A stretch of DNA of 64,000 nucleotides from Delftia tsuruhatensis. GTDB taxonomy: Bacteria > Pseudomonadota > Gammaproteobacteria > Burkholderiales > Burkholderiaceae_C. The position numbers and the translations under genes are program-made. The notes under the pieces were generated by a model. The model made no database searches. It was not told where the DNA came from and saw only the letters and a list, made by a program, of their open reading frames with translations. This document shows positions 52,556 through 64,000 of this stretch, piece after piece; position 1 is the stretch's first letter; every line of letters begins with the position of its first letter. The stretch is taken from positions 2,026,501 to 2,090,500 of the forward strand of contig NZ_LR813084.1 in NCBI RefSeq assembly GCF_903815225.1. Direction: 5' to 3'.

Positions 52556-54525
52556 AACTGCATCGGGAATTCCTGCATTTCCTTGGCGTGCTGGTTGATC
52601 ACCGAGCGCTTCATCTTGCCCACCACGTGCATCTCGCAGGGCTTGCAGTCGAAGCGCAGCGTGAGCTTTTCCTTGCCGTTGATCAGCTGCAGCGGCTCGG
52701 CCTTGATCGTGCCCTTGACGCCGATCACGCCCTTGGCCTGCTTGGGGCACAGGCTCATGGAAAAGCGCACGCAGTGCTTGGTGATCATCAGGCTGACTTC
52801 GCCTTCCTCTTCCTTGCTCTCGTAGGCCGCATCGATGACCTTGACGCCGTGCTTGACGTAGAAGTCATGCGCCTTCTGGTTGAAGACGTTGGCCAGGTAG
52901 GTCAGCGTGTCCTCGGGGAAGGGCACGGGCGGCTGCACGGGCAGGGCGCGCGGCAGGCGCACGAAGCCGGCCTCGCGCGCGGCCTCCAGGGCCGCCACGG
53001 CATCGCGGCGCAGCTGGTTCAGGGCCGAGGCGGGCACGAACCAGGGCTGGCTCAGCTGCAGGCTGATGTCGTGCACGGCGAAGACGGTGGCGCCGAAGCG
53101 GCCCAGTTGCTCGCGCAGCGTGGCCTCGGCGCGTGCCGCGTCGGTGGCGGCCTGGTGTTCCTGCGCAATGGCGGCGCTGGCGGTGAAGCCGTCCTCGTCG
53201 GTCAACGTCAGAGAGAAGCCTTGCGGGGTTTCCTTGAACTCGGCCCACAGGGCCATGCGGCGGTCGCTGGATTTCTTGTCCAGCGTGCGCACCCAGTCCA
53301 TGTCGCGGTTGCGGTTGATCTCCAGGCCCTTGCGCAGGTCCTTGAAGCCGGCGACCGGGTCCTTGGGGAAGACGCGCCACAGCGATTTCTTCGCATCCAC
53401 GGACTCGGCGCGGTTGATCTGCATGCCCACCAGTTCCTTTTGCAGGTCGTAGTAGCACAGGCCGTCGCCGTTGTGCAGCACGGTATCGCGGCTGGACAGT
53501 TCGAGCTCGACGAAGTTCTCGCCGACCTTGGTCACCCAGCCGATGGCGCGGCCCGGCGTCTTGGGCGTGTCGAAGGCGCCGATGTCGTCCTGGCGGCCAT
53601 TGACGAAGTAGTCGGTGAACTCGCGGTTGAAGTTCTGGTCCGGGTCGGGCGTGAAGCTGAACGTGGTGCTGCCCGAGGACGAGCGCGCCAGCGGGGCATC
53701 GGAGAATTCGCGCTCCTCGATGATCTCGTCGAGCAGCTTGCGGTAGTGGGCCGTGATGTTCTTCACGTAGCCCATGTCCTTGTAGCGGCCCTCGATCTTG
53801 AAGCTGCGCACGCCGGCGTCGATCAGGGCACGCAGGTTGTCGCTCTGGTTGTTGTCCTTCATGGACAGCACATGCTTTTCGTGGGCGATGATGCGGCCGT
53901 TCGCGTCCAGCACCTCGTAGGGCAGGCGGCAGGCCTGGTTGCAGTCGCCGCGGTTGGCGCTGCGGCCCGTATGGGCGTGGGTGATGTAGCACTGGCCCGA
54001 GTAGGCCACGCACAGCGCGCCGTGCACGAAGAATTCGATGGTGGTGCGGGCGGGGTCGGTGGCGGCGCGCACGGCGGCGATCTGCCCCAGGTCCAGTTCG
54101 CGGGCGACCACGATCTGCGACAGGCCGGCATCCTGCAGGAAGCGCGCCTTCTCGGGCGTGCGGATATCGGTCTGCGTGCTGGCGTGCAGCTGGATGGGGG
54201 GCAGGTCCAGCTCCAGCAGGCCCATGTCCTGGATGATCAGTGCATCGGCGCCGGCCTCGTAGATCTGCCAGGCCATCTTGCGTGCGGCTTCGAGTTCATC
54301 GTCGCGCAGGATGGTGTTGAGCGTGATGAAGATGCGGCTGTTGAAGCGGTGGGCGTGGCGGATCAGGCGCTCCAGATCGCGCAGGTCGTTGCCTGCCGTG
54401 GCGCGGGCGCCGAAGGCCGGGCCGCCGATGTAGACGGCGTCGGCACCGTGGTTGACGGCCTCGATGCCGATGTCCGCATCGCGCGCGGGAGACAGGAGTT
54501 CGAGCTGGTGGGGCAGGAGGGACAT
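52519..54525 (-). CDS. rlhA: U32 peptidase-family 23S rRNA hydroxylation protein RlhA
   Basis: A 668-residue U32-family protein (YdcP/RlhA), needed for 5-hydroxycytidine at C2501 of 23S rRNA. It begins HQLELLSPARDADIGIEAVNHGADAVYIGGPAFGAR. The family signature lies in EFFVHGALCVAYSGQCY, and the cysteine set of the iron-sulfur site is GDCNQACRLPYE together with the earlier Cys residues. The C-terminal domain ends with ITKHCVRFSMSLCP and RFDCKPCEMHV. ATG 54525 matches the family start. Its 3' end overlaps the convergent small gene by 37 bases. Confidence 0.9.
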   Translation of the reverse strand: MSLLPHQLELLSPARDADIGIEAVNHGADAVYIGGPAFGARATAGNDLRDLERLIRHAHRFNSRIFITLNTILRDDELEAARKMAWQIYEAGADALIIQDMGLLELDLPPIQLHASTQTDIRTPEKARFLQDAGLSQIVVARELDLGQIAAVRAATDPARTTIEFFVHGALCVAYSGQCYITHAHTGRSANRGDCNQACRLPYEVLDANGRIIAHEKHVLSMKDNNQSDNLRALIDAGVRSFKIEGRYKDMGYVKNITAHYRKLLDEIIEEREFSDAPLARSSSGSTTFSFTPDPDQNFNREFTDYFVNGRQDDIGAFDTPKTPGRAIGWVTKVGENFVELELSSRDTVLHNGDGLCYYDLQKELVGMQINRAESVDAKKSLWRVFPKDPVAGFKDLRKGLEINRNRDMDWVRTLDKKSSDRRMALWAEFKETPQGFSLTLTDEDGFTASAAIAQEHQAATDAARAEATLREQLGRFGATVFAVHDISLQLSQPWFVPASALNQLRRDAVAALEAAREAGFVRLPRALPVQPPVPFPEDTLTYLANVFNQKAHDFYVKHGVKVIDAAYESKEEEGEVSLMITKHCVRFSMSLCPKQAKGVIGVKGTIKAEPLQLINGKEKLTLRFDCKPCEMHVVGKMKRSVINQHAKEMQEFPMQFYRTRPVPSASA

Positions 54526-54907
54526 GGGGCTGGTGGTGTTCTGTGGTCGTACCCGCGCCGGACGGGGGCGCCGGAGTCGGGTGCAATGCGGGGGAACTGG
54601 CCTGGCAATGCCTCGCAGCCCGCTTGCGTCGTGGGGCAGCATTATCGCCGCTGCCCCGCGAACAGGTGTGTCAGGGGGTATGGCCCCGATGCCCCGGCTT
54701 GCCGCGCCGGCATTTGCCTATCCATTAGGATGCGCACTGCATGGGCCATGCCGCCACGCCGGCCCCCCGGCCCGTGCCTGTGTCCGCCTTCTGCCCGGCA
54801 CGCGCTTGGCGCCGGGCCGGCGCTCCGGTCGCGGCAAGGCCGCGCCACGCGGGCCACGCAAGCCGCAGCGCCTGTTTCATTGAATGATCATTTTTCTGGG
54901 AGTTGCC
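54526..54907. other. Divergent gap between rlhA and the binding-protein gene
   Basis: About 380 bases with no supported gene. It must contain both promoters. An AT-richer spot, TTTGCCTATCCATTAGGATG, lies at about 54714-54733, and an ATTGAATGATCA stretch shortly before the binding-protein start. No consensus operator, riboswitch or terminator was recognised. Confidence 0.4.
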
Positions 54908-57528
<2,621 letters not shown>

Positions 57529-57539
57529 GCCTGCACCGC

Positions 57540-58790
57540 ATGACCCTTGCAGGGGGTGCGCCAGCCAGGCCCTGTCTTCACTCCCTTTGCAATACGGAGC
57601 ATGCTGGCGGTCGCCGGCATGGAACCCTCTTGGCCCCATCGCGTACATCCCGCAAACCGGCAGCAGTGGCTGCCGCCCCCGCATCGACAGACCAGGCGCA
57701 TGGACATGTGCATGCCGCTGACGGCAACTGCTGCGCGCATGGCCATGAAGGCCAGGCCCACGATCACGACCATGGTCACGGTCATGGATCCGACCATGTG
57801 CACGCTGCCGATGGCAGCTGCTGCGGCCATTCGCATGACCAGGGTCCGCGCCACATCTACATCTACTCGCCCGCAGGGGCCGTGCGTGACAAGGCCGGCT
57901 TCAGGCGCGCCGTGCGCCGCCTGGAGGCCATGGGCCACCAGGTCGAGATCGACGCCGACGCCTTGAGCAGCCACCAGCGCTTCGCGGGCGACGACGCCAC
58001 GCGCCTGGCGGCCATCCACCGCGCGGCGGCCAGCGGTGCCGATCTGGCACTGCCCACGCGCGGCGGCTACGGGCTCACGCGCATCCTGCCGCAGATCAGG
58101 TACGAGGCCGTGGCCAAGGCCGTCGGGGGTGGCACGCGCTTCGTGGGCCTGAGCGACTTCACGGCCTTCTCGCTGGCCCTGCTGGCCAAGACCGGCGCCA
58201 CCACCTGGGCCGGCCCGCTGCTGGTCCACGACTTCGGCCGCGCCGACGCCGAGGGCGGCGTGGACGACATCATGCTGGACTGCTTCAACGACCTGCTCAG
58301 CGGCCAGGGCGAGGGCGCGGGCTGGCAGATGCCCAGGATCGGCCTGCTGCCGGACGGCAAGCCCGCGGTCAAGGACTTCTACATCAGCGGCGGCGCCACG
58401 CTGTGGGGGGGCAACCTGGCCGTGCTGGTCTCGCTGCTGGGCACCCCCTATTTTCCGCAGATCGAGGGCGGCATCCTGTTCCTGGAGGACGTGGGCGAGC
58501 ATCCCTACCGCATCGAGCGCATGCTGACCCAGCTGCTGCACGCCGGCGTGCTGGCCCGGCAAAAGGCCATCATCTTCGGCCAGTTCAGCGAGTTCAAGCT
58601 CAGCTCCCACGACAAGGGCTTCAAGCTGCAGACCGTCATCGACTGGCTGCGCGGCCAGGTCAAGGCGCCCGTGCTGCAGGGCCTGCCCTATGGCCATGTG
58701 CCGACCAAGGTGGTGCTGCCCGTGGGCGCGCCCGTGTCGCTGTCGGTCGAGGGCCGCGACGCGCTGATCTACTGGGGCCACGTGCACTGA
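57540..58790 (+). CDS. S66 L,D-carboxypeptidase with His/Cys-rich N-terminal extension
   Basis: About 416 residues. The C-terminal 310 are an S66 (LdcA-type) murein tetrapeptide carboxypeptidase: HIYIYSPAGAVRDKAGFRRAVRRLEAMGH, nucleophile Ser in FVGLSDFTAFSLALL, Glu in FLEDVGEHPYRIERML and His in LPYGHVPTKVVLPVG. Before it lies a region (about residues 54-99) with 14 His and 4 Cys, including two copies of HVHAADGxCCxHxH, which looks like a metal-binding segment. The start is uncertain: ATG 57540 opens the frame but has no clear ribosome site, and GTG or TTG starts further in are possible. It follows tadA by 11 bases. Confidence 0.85.
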   Translation: MTLAGGAPARPCLHSLCNTEHAGGRRHGTLLAPSRTSRKPAAVAAAPASTDQAHGHVHAADGNCCAHGHEGQAHDHDHGHGHGSDHVHAADGSCCGHSHDQGPRHIYIYSPAGAVRDKAGFRRAVRRLEAMGHQVEIDADALSSHQRFAGDDATRLAAIHRAAASGADLALPTRGGYGLTRILPQIRYEAVAKAVGGGTRFVGLSDFTAFSLALLAKTGATTWAGPLLVHDFGRADAEGGVDDIMLDCFNDLLSGQGEGAGWQMPRIGLLPDGKPAVKDFYISGGATLWGGNLAVLVSLLGTPYFPQIEGGILFLEDVGEHPYRIERMLTQLLHAGVLARQKAIIFGQFSEFKLSSHDKGFKLQTVIDWLRGQVKAPVLQGLPYGHVPTKVVLPVGAPVSLSVEGRDALIYWGHVH

Positions 58791-58809
58791 GGCCGGGGGA
58801 ACGCAGGAC

Positions 58810-59550
58810 ATGTGGGAGTTCGCGGCCTATCCGCTGCTGGCGCTGATGTTCGTGGGCATCTTCACGCGCGAGGTGATCGCACCGGCCTCGCGCAACCACT
58901 GCGACCGGCGCTGGCTGCTCCTGTCCACGCTGCTGGGCCTGGGCACCCTGGCCACCACCTTGGCTGTCGGCCACCTGTTCTCCGACACCATACGCCGCCA
59001 TGCCCTGTTCGACGTGGGCGGGCGCTGGCCCGCCTGGGCCGTGGGCGGACTGAGCTTCCTGCTGACCAGCTTCGTCTTCTACTGGTGGCACCGCGCCACG
59101 CACCGCTCCGACACGCTGTGGCGCATGTTCCACCAGTTGCACCACAGCGCGCCGCGCGTGGAGGCGCTCACGGCCTTCTTCGCCCATCCCATGGACACGG
59201 CGGCGGCCGTGCTGCTGAGCGCGCTGTCCAGCTACTGGGTCCTGGGCGCCAGCCCGCTGGCGGCGGCCTTCGCCATCGGCCTGACGGGCGCCTTCGACCT
59301 GTTCCTGCATGCCGACATCCGTACGCCGCGCTGGGTGGGCTGGATCATCCAGCGGCCCGAGATGCACACCGTGCACCATCAGTACGGCCACCATGCGCAG
59401 AACTATGGATTGCCCATCTGGGACCTGCTGTTCGGCACCTGGGCCAATCCTGCCGAGCGCGTGCAGCGGCTGGGCTTTGACGACGACAAGGCCGAGCGCG
59501 TGACCGACATGCTGCGCTGGCAGGATGTGCATAAACAGAACTCCCCCTGA
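58810..59550 (+). CDS. Fatty acid hydroxylase/sterol desaturase-family membrane protein
   Basis: A 246-residue membrane di-iron protein with four to five hydrophobic segments and the eight-histidine motifs of the family: WWHRATH, HQLHHS and HTVHHQYGHHAQNYG. Such enzymes hydroxylate or desaturate lipids at the membrane; the substrate here is unknown. ATG 58810 lies 19 bases after the S66 gene and a weak Shine-Dalgarno (GGGGGAACG) precedes it. The stop codon lies within the first bases of intergenic repeat A. Confidence 0.9.
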   Translation: MWEFAAYPLLALMFVGIFTREVIAPASRNHCDRRWLLLSTLLGLGTLATTLAVGHLFSDTIRRHALFDVGGRWPAWAVGGLSFLLTSFVFYWWHRATHRSDTLWRMFHQLHHSAPRVEALTAFFAHPMDTAAAVLLSALSSYWVLGASPLAAAFAIGLTGAFDLFLHADIRTPRWVGWIIQRPEMHTVHHQYGHHAQNYGLPIWDLLFGTWANPAERVQRLGFDDDKAERVTDMLRWQDVHKQNSP

Positions 59551-59639
59551 GGCGCTGCGCGCCTTCCCCCTCTCTACTTGCTTCGCAAGGGAGGGGGACG
59601 ACGCCCTCGCCGCGAGGCGGCTCTTGCTCGGCGTCCCTG
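59543..59639 (+). repeat. Comamonadaceae-type intergenic repeat, copy A
   Basis: It begins CCCCCTGAGGCGCTGCGCGCC, has a hairpin in which CCCCCTC and CTTGC pair with GCAAG and GAGGGGG, then GGGGACGACGCC and ends TCGGCGTCCCTG. The block order is the same as in copy B (42247-42345, other strand). It supplies the stop codon of the upstream gene and probably acts as its terminator. Confidence 0.7.
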
Positions 59640-59706
59640 ATTTTAGGGTGCGCCGGTTTTGGGTGCTGTGCCCTGTGCCTGCGGGGCGTTGTCCGGCTTG
59701 CTGGCG

Positions 59707-60087
59707 CTATTCGAGATAGCGGCCGTTTTCCTTGCGGCGGGCGCGCATGCCGGTGCGCAGGAAGAGCACGGTGCCGCCTTGTTCGGCCAGGGGCGCGCGC
59801 ATGTCGCCGGACAGGTGGGTGTCCAGGCGCCGAGGCAGGTGCTCCAGCAGGGACTGGATGGCGGCCAGGTCGGCGTCGGCCGCTTCAGGGTGGTCGTGCA
59901 CGAAGCCTTCCAGATAGGCGCGCGCGTCGGCTTCCAGTTGCTCGCGCGTGGTGGCAAGGGAGACATAGCTGACACCGGCCTGGCCCGGTGCCTCGGTTCC
60001 CAGCAGGTAGCAGCCGATGTAGTCACCGCGGGGCTGGCCCACGGGCGGGTCCTGGCTGAGCTTTTTCAAGAGGCTGAAAGGCCACAT
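59707..60087 (-). CDS. Small hypothetical protein
   Basis: A 126-residue soluble protein starting MWPFSLLKKLSQDPP. It has no recognised domain; the middle is helical and acidic (TTREQLEADARAYLEGFVHDHPEAADADLAAIQSLLEHLP) and the end basic. The ATG at 60087 has a good Shine-Dalgarno (CGAGGA), which supports a real gene. It is divergent from the acylase gene with about 155 bases between. Function unknown. Confidence 0.7.
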   Translation of the reverse strand: MWPFSLLKKLSQDPPVGQPRGDYIGCYLLGTEAPGQAGVSYVSLATTREQLEADARAYLEGFVHDHPEAADADLAAIQSLLEHLPRRLDTHLSGDMRAPLAEQGGTVLFLRTGMRARRKENGRYLE

Positions 60088-60243
60088 TCCTCGTTCTTCC
60101 GGTCTGGTGCCCTGCATCCATTTGCGCGGGGCGGGGGCTGATTGTCGCCGCAAGCCGCAGCGTGAGGAATGTGAGCGGTGGCCCCGCGCATATGCTACAA
60201 ACTGCAACACAACGAACAAGCAATGCAGAGGGCGGGGAAAAGA

Positions 60244-62793
60244 ATGGGAATCATGCGAATCCTGAACTCGCGGTGGTGGACCGTGGCAGCCGTCGGCGCC
60301 GTCGGCACGGCCTTGCTGGCTGGCAGTGCGCTGGCCATCTATGCCGTGCGCGTGCAGCCGGCGCTGGATGGGCAACTGACGCTGGCGGGCCTGGAGCAAC
60401 CCGTGCGCGTGCGGCGCGACGACGCCGACATCACCCATATCAGCGCCTATTCGCCGCAGGACCTGTGGCGTGCCCTGGGCCATGTGCATGCGCAGGAGCG
60501 CGGCTGGCAACTGGAATTCAACCGCCGCCTGATGCACGGCACGCTGTCCGAGATCCTCGGGCCCGCCACGCTGGATACCGACAAGCTCATGCGTGCGCTG
60601 GACATCCGTGGCGCGGCCCGGCGCCAGTACGCCTCGCTGTCGGCCAGCGCGCGCGAGGCACTGCAGGCCTACAGCGAAGGCATTGCCGCCTTCTATGCCG
60701 CGCTGCCCATGCGCCACCATCCGCTGGGCCCCGAGTTCATGCTGCTCGATACCGTGCCGGGTGGGGGTGACAACTCGGCCTGGGCGCCCGAGGACAGCGT
60801 GGGCTGGGCGCTGATGATGGCCCTGGACCTGGGTGGAAACTGGGGCAACGAGTTCGCGCGGCTGGCCATGCTGTCGCGGCTGGACACGCAGCAGCTGTGG
60901 CAACTCATGCCAGCCTATCCCGGGGAGGCGCCGGCCACGGCCACCGACCTGGCGGCGCTCTACCGGGGCCTGGGCGTGTACCGCAAGGACGCGCAGGCAC
61001 AGGCCGCTTCCGGCATGCCCGTGCAGGCCATGGCCGCCGCGGATGATCTGGACGATGCCTGGTCCCGCTGGTCCCGCGACATGGTGCGCGATGCGGGCAC
61101 CAATGATGGCAAGGGCAGCAACAACTGGGTGCTGTCGGGCAGCCGCACGGCCAGCGGCAAGCCCTTGCTGGCCAACGATCCCCACCTGGGCCTGAGCGCG
61201 CCCGCCATCTGGTACTACGCACGCCTGCAATCGCCCGCGGGCCAGGCGCAGGATGGAACACCGCTGTCGCCCATCGATGTGGTGGGCGCCACCCTGCCGG
61301 GCCTGCCCTTCGTGGTGCTGGGGCGCACGCGCGAAGTGGCCTGGGGCTTCACCAACACCAATCCCGATGTGCAGGACCTGTACCTGGAGCAGATCGACCC
61401 TGCCGACGCGGGACGCTATCGCACGCCCGAGGGCTGGCAGGCCTTCGCCGTGCGCAGCGAGCGCATCAAGGTCAAGGGCCGGCCCGATGTGCAGCTCACG
61501 CTGCGCAGCACGCGCCACGGTCCGGTGATCAGCGACGTGCAGCCGCAATACGAGTCCGTGCTGGACAAGCGCCGCTACGCGGTGGCGTTGCGCTGGGCGG
61601 CCCTGGACACCGACAACCTCACCGTGCAGGCCGGCCTGCGCGCCAACGAGGCGCGTACCGTGGCCCAGCTGTTCGAGGCCTTTGCCGACTACCACTCGCC
61701 CATGCAGAGCATCGTCGCCGCCGACGTGCACGGCGCCATGGGTTTCAAGGCCGCGGGCCGGGTGCCGCTGCGTGCGGCGGACAACGACCTGCGCGGCGTG
61801 GCGCCGGCCCCTGGCTGGGATGCGCGCTACGACTGGCAGGGTTGGTTGCCCTACGACCAGACACCCCAGGACGACGGTGCGGCGCGGGGATTCGTGGCCA
61901 CGGCCAACCAGCGTGTCACCGCGCCGGACTATGCCCACTTTCTCACCCAGGACTGGAGCCTGCCCTACCGCCACCAGCGCATCACGGACCTGATCGAGGC
62001 CAGGCCGCGCCATGACGTGGCCAGCATGGCCGCGATACAGAATGACCAGACGTCACTGGCCGCCCGCGCCCTGCTGGTGCCCTTGCTCAAGGCCCTGGAT
62101 GAGGCCCCGGCCTCGCATCCCCTGGCCGCCCAGGCGCGCCAGGTGCTGGCCCGGTTCGACGGCCACATGCACGCCGGGCAGGCCGCGCCGCTGATCTTCG
62201 CGGCCTGGGTGGATGAACTCACGCGCGGCCTGGTGATCCCCCGCATCGGCACGCAAGTCTTTGCCGCCACCTATGGCAAGCGGGACTACCGCGCGGGCAT
62301 CGAAGGCATCCTGGAGCGCCGCGACGCATGGTGGTGTGCGCCCCAGGGCTGTGCGGCGCAGGTCGGCCAGGCGATGGACCGGGCGCTGGCGCGCCTGCAG
62401 GCCGGGCAGGGCGGTGACATGGGGCGCTGGGCCTGGGGCCGGGCGCATCCGGCGCTCAGCAGCCACCGGCCGCTGGGCGCGGTGGCACTGCTGTCGGGCG
62501 TGTTCAATGTCAGCGTGCCCTCGGGAGGGGACAGCTACACGGTCAACGTCGGCCAGTACCTGCCGGGCGATGCCGCCGCGCCTTTCGCCAACCGCCATGC
62601 GGCCTCGCTGCGCGCCATCTACGACCTGGCCGATCCCGAGCGCTCGCTGTTCATCTACCAGACCGGCCAGAGCGGCCTGGCGCTGTCCAGCCGCTATGCG
62701 GACATGTCGGCCGAATGGGCAGGCGGCCGCTACCGGCCGCTGCAGATGGCGCCGGCGCGCTGGCGCCATTCGATGATGCTGCGCCCGCAGTGA
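60244..62793 (+). CDS. Penicillin acylase-family protein
   Basis: An 849-residue Ntn hydrolase that would hydrolyse N-acyl bonds (penicillins or acyl-homoserine lactones are known substrates of relatives). After an N-terminal signal/anchor (WWTVAAVGAVGTALLAGSALAIYA) come the alpha-chain marks HVHAQERGWQLEFNRRLMHGTLSE. The self-processing site is GKGSNNWVLSG with the nucleophile Ser292, followed by GKPLLANDPHL and the Asn in FVATANQRV. The export signal implies a periplasmic enzyme cut into two chains. ATG 60244 follows GGGGAAAA; ATG 60253 is possible. It is convergent with the last gene of the window. Confidence 0.93.
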   Translation: MGIMRILNSRWWTVAAVGAVGTALLAGSALAIYAVRVQPALDGQLTLAGLEQPVRVRRDDADITHISAYSPQDLWRALGHVHAQERGWQLEFNRRLMHGTLSEILGPATLDTDKLMRALDIRGAARRQYASLSASAREALQAYSEGIAAFYAALPMRHHPLGPEFMLLDTVPGGGDNSAWAPEDSVGWALMMALDLGGNWGNEFARLAMLSRLDTQQLWQLMPAYPGEAPATATDLAALYRGLGVYRKDAQAQAASGMPVQAMAAADDLDDAWSRWSRDMVRDAGTNDGKGSNNWVLSGSRTASGKPLLANDPHLGLSAPAIWYYARLQSPAGQAQDGTPLSPIDVVGATLPGLPFVVLGRTREVAWGFTNTNPDVQDLYLEQIDPADAGRYRTPEGWQAFAVRSERIKVKGRPDVQLTLRSTRHGPVISDVQPQYESVLDKRRYAVALRWAALDTDNLTVQAGLRANEARTVAQLFEAFADYHSPMQSIVAADVHGAMGFKAAGRVPLRAADNDLRGVAPAPGWDARYDWQGWLPYDQTPQDDGAARGFVATANQRVTAPDYAHFLTQDWSLPYRHQRITDLIEARPRHDVASMAAIQNDQTSLAARALLVPLLKALDEAPASHPLAAQARQVLARFDGHMHAGQAAPLIFAAWVDELTRGLVIPRIGTQVFAATYGKRDYRAGIEGILERRDAWWCAPQGCAAQVGQAMDRALARLQAGQGGDMGRWAWGRAHPALSSHRPLGAVALLSGVFNVSVPSGGDSYTVNVGQYLPGDAAAPFANRHAASLRAIYDLADPERSLFIYQTGQSGLALSSRYADMSAEWAGGRYRPLQMAPARWRHSMMLRPQ

Positions 62794-62833
62794 GGGCCCG
62801 CGCCGGCGGCTCCAGACTGCCTGTCGATACCGG

Positions 62834-63829
62834 TCAGACCGTGAGAAAACCTTCGATCAGCCCGGCCACGGCGGCCGGCTGATCGTGGTGCAGCATGTGG
62901 CCCGCATCCTGGACCACGGCGGTGCGGCAGTCGGGGATCTGGCGGATGCGCTCATGGTATTCGGCCAGCGTATAGCGCTCCTTCCACCACATGCCCAGGC
63001 TGTCGTCGCTGGCCTCCACGGCCAGCACGGGCGCCGTGATGGCGGCGTACAGGGCCAGCATCTCGTCCACGCGGAACAGCTGGGCGCTGACCAGCTTGTG
63101 CGCCGTGTCGCCCAGGATCTCCCAGCGGCCTTCGGCGTTGGGCGCCGCCCAGTGGTGGGCCAGCCACAGGGCCTTGTCCCGAGGCAGGCGGCGGTTGGTC
63201 TTCATGAGCCGCTGGGCCACTTCCTGCACGCCGGCATAGCTCTTGAGCGTCAGTTCGCCGCTGCGCAGCTGGCGCAGCTCATCCATCCACTGCGCATAGC
63301 GCCTGGGCGCCTGCGCGGGCCGGGTGGCAGGCATGCCGAAGCCTTCGAGGTTGACCAGTCGGCGTATGCGCTGCGGTCGTGCTCCCGCATACATCATGGC
63401 CACATTGCCGCCCATGCTGTGACCCACCAGGTCCACGGGCGTGTCCCCGACCAGGGTGTCCAGCAGATGGTCCAGGTCACCCAGGTAGTCGGCGAAGTCG
63501 TGGCGGTCGCAGGGCCCCGCAGGACGGCTCAGCCCGAAGCCGCGCCAGTCGGCCGCGATGATCCGCCGGCCCGCCATGAAGGCGTCGCCAAAGGCATCGA
63601 CCACGAACTGATAGGAGGCCGCGACATCCATCCAGCCATGGGCCAGCACCAGCGGCGCCAGCGTCGGGTCGCCATCGACGGGACCCCATTCGCGCACGTG
63701 GTACTCCAGGGTCCGCACGGGCACCATGCGTGAACGCCAGGGGCGGATGGGGACATAGATGGGCGCTTCGTCGGCGGCCGCGGCAGAAGAGGCAGTGCGA
63801 GATGGGGAGGAAGAGGGGGCTTGCAGCAT
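62834..63829 (-). CDS. Alpha/beta hydrolase
   Basis: A 331-residue alpha/beta-fold hydrolase. HGWMDVAASYQFV gives the oxyanion region, ADWRGFGLS the usual strand-loop, GHSMGG the serine nucleophile elbow, and QDAGHMLHHDQP the catalytic His; Asp is probably in VEASDDSLGMWW. No signal peptide is visible. The first 30-35 residues are Ser/Ala/Pro-rich and may not be translated: ATG 63829 is the start given, with an in-frame ATG 34 codons downstream (MVPVRTLEYH) as the alternative. Substrate unknown. Confidence 0.88.
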   Translation of the reverse strand: MLQAPSSSPSRTASSAAAADEAPIYVPIRPWRSRMVPVRTLEYHVREWGPVDGDPTLAPLVLAHGWMDVAASYQFVVDAFGDAFMAGRRIIAADWRGFGLSRPAGPCDRHDFADYLGDLDHLLDTLVGDTPVDLVGHSMGGNVAMMYAGARPQRIRRLVNLEGFGMPATRPAQAPRRYAQWMDELRQLRSGELTLKSYAGVQEVAQRLMKTNRRLPRDKALWLAHHWAAPNAEGRWEILGDTAHKLVSAQLFRVDEMLALYAAITAPVLAVEASDDSLGMWWKERYTLAEYHERIRQIPDCRTAVVQDAGHMLHHDQPAAVAGLIEGFLTV

Positions 63830-64000
63830 GCCGTCGATTATTCCGTTTTGCTGCTGTGCAGCAGTCAGGGGCGGGACAGCGGCGGGCGCGGGATTTCCCT
63901 GTGGATGCGGACCCGGACGGGTTAACCCGCCCACCGCCACCGCTGATGCGCGGCATCAGAAACAATGATTGGCGCGCCTGCCACCGGCTGCCTACAGTGG
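63830..64000. other. Right-end intergenic region
   Basis: No gene seen up to the window edge. It has a perfect 12-bp palindrome CGGGTTAACCCG (63918-63929) and a 7-bp hairpin CTGATGC-GCG-GCATCAG (63943-63959) without a T tract. Either could be an operator for the hydrolase or the end of a gene beyond the window. Confidence 0.4.

Overview
The window is high-GC DNA with dense, mostly abutting genes. Its gene content points to a betaproteobacterium of the Comamonadaceae, most likely Delftia or a close relative (Comamonas/Acidovorax side). Pointers are the single-chain purL, the OmpW porin, the beta-oxidation cluster with an alpha-methylacyl-CoA racemase-type enzyme, the CTGT-N8-ACAG LexA box and a shared intergenic repeat. 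This placement is inference from gene content; no rRNA or tRNA gene was seen.

Layout. 1-5.0 kb: methionine aminopeptidase (cut by the window edge) divergent from purL, which ends in a strong bidirectional terminator. 5.0-7.2 kb: an uncharacterised DNA-repair-type pair (DUF4130/TIGR03915-like protein and a radical SAM partner) under a near-consensus LexA/SOS box. 7.5-19.8 kb: the most interesting block, a tightly packed operon of seven genes: SWIM zinc-finger protein, DUF5691-like protein, MoxR AAA+ ATPase, HSP90-like ATPase, TPR protein, DUF5682-like protein and VWA protein. A DUF808 membrane protein follows. It resembles an enlarged version of the uncharacterised E. coli yehL-yehM-yehP-yehQ set. 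The DUF5691-like gene carries an amber codon followed by 61 in-frame coding-like codons.

21.0-27.4 kb: an accessory region. It holds an HTH-like protein, an AT-rich gap, an orphan AP2-domain-like protein, and the wreckage of a type VI secretion module: a frameshifted vgrG 5' end, an IS3-family element, the 3' end of a Tlde1-like effector, a frameshifted AT-rich putative immunity gene and an Rhs remnant. An orphan CbiM-like permease and an S41-peptidase remnant complete it. 27.4-34.5 kb: Asp/Glu racemase-family protein and AraC regulator (divergent), glutathione S-transferase, ompW, ergothioneine genes egtD-egtB and a lipoprotein. 34.5-37.9 kb: metY, a GGDEF diguanylate cyclase and a 3'-5' exonuclease-like protein whose stop codon overlaps that of the cyclase.

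38.1-46.9 kb: eight minus-strand genes for activation and beta-oxidation of (probably branched) acyl substrates, divergent from a 911-residue MalT-type LuxR regulator that probably controls them. 49.9-64 kb: a YdeP/FdhF-like molybdopterin oxidoreductase with a small winged-helix-like partner, the U32 protein RlhA, a branched-chain amino acid-type binding protein, a TadA deaminase fused to an alpha/beta hydrolase, an S66 carboxypeptidase with a His/Cys-rich N-terminal extension, a fatty acid hydroxylase-family membrane protein, a small unknown protein, a penicillin-acylase-family enzyme and an alpha/beta hydrolase.
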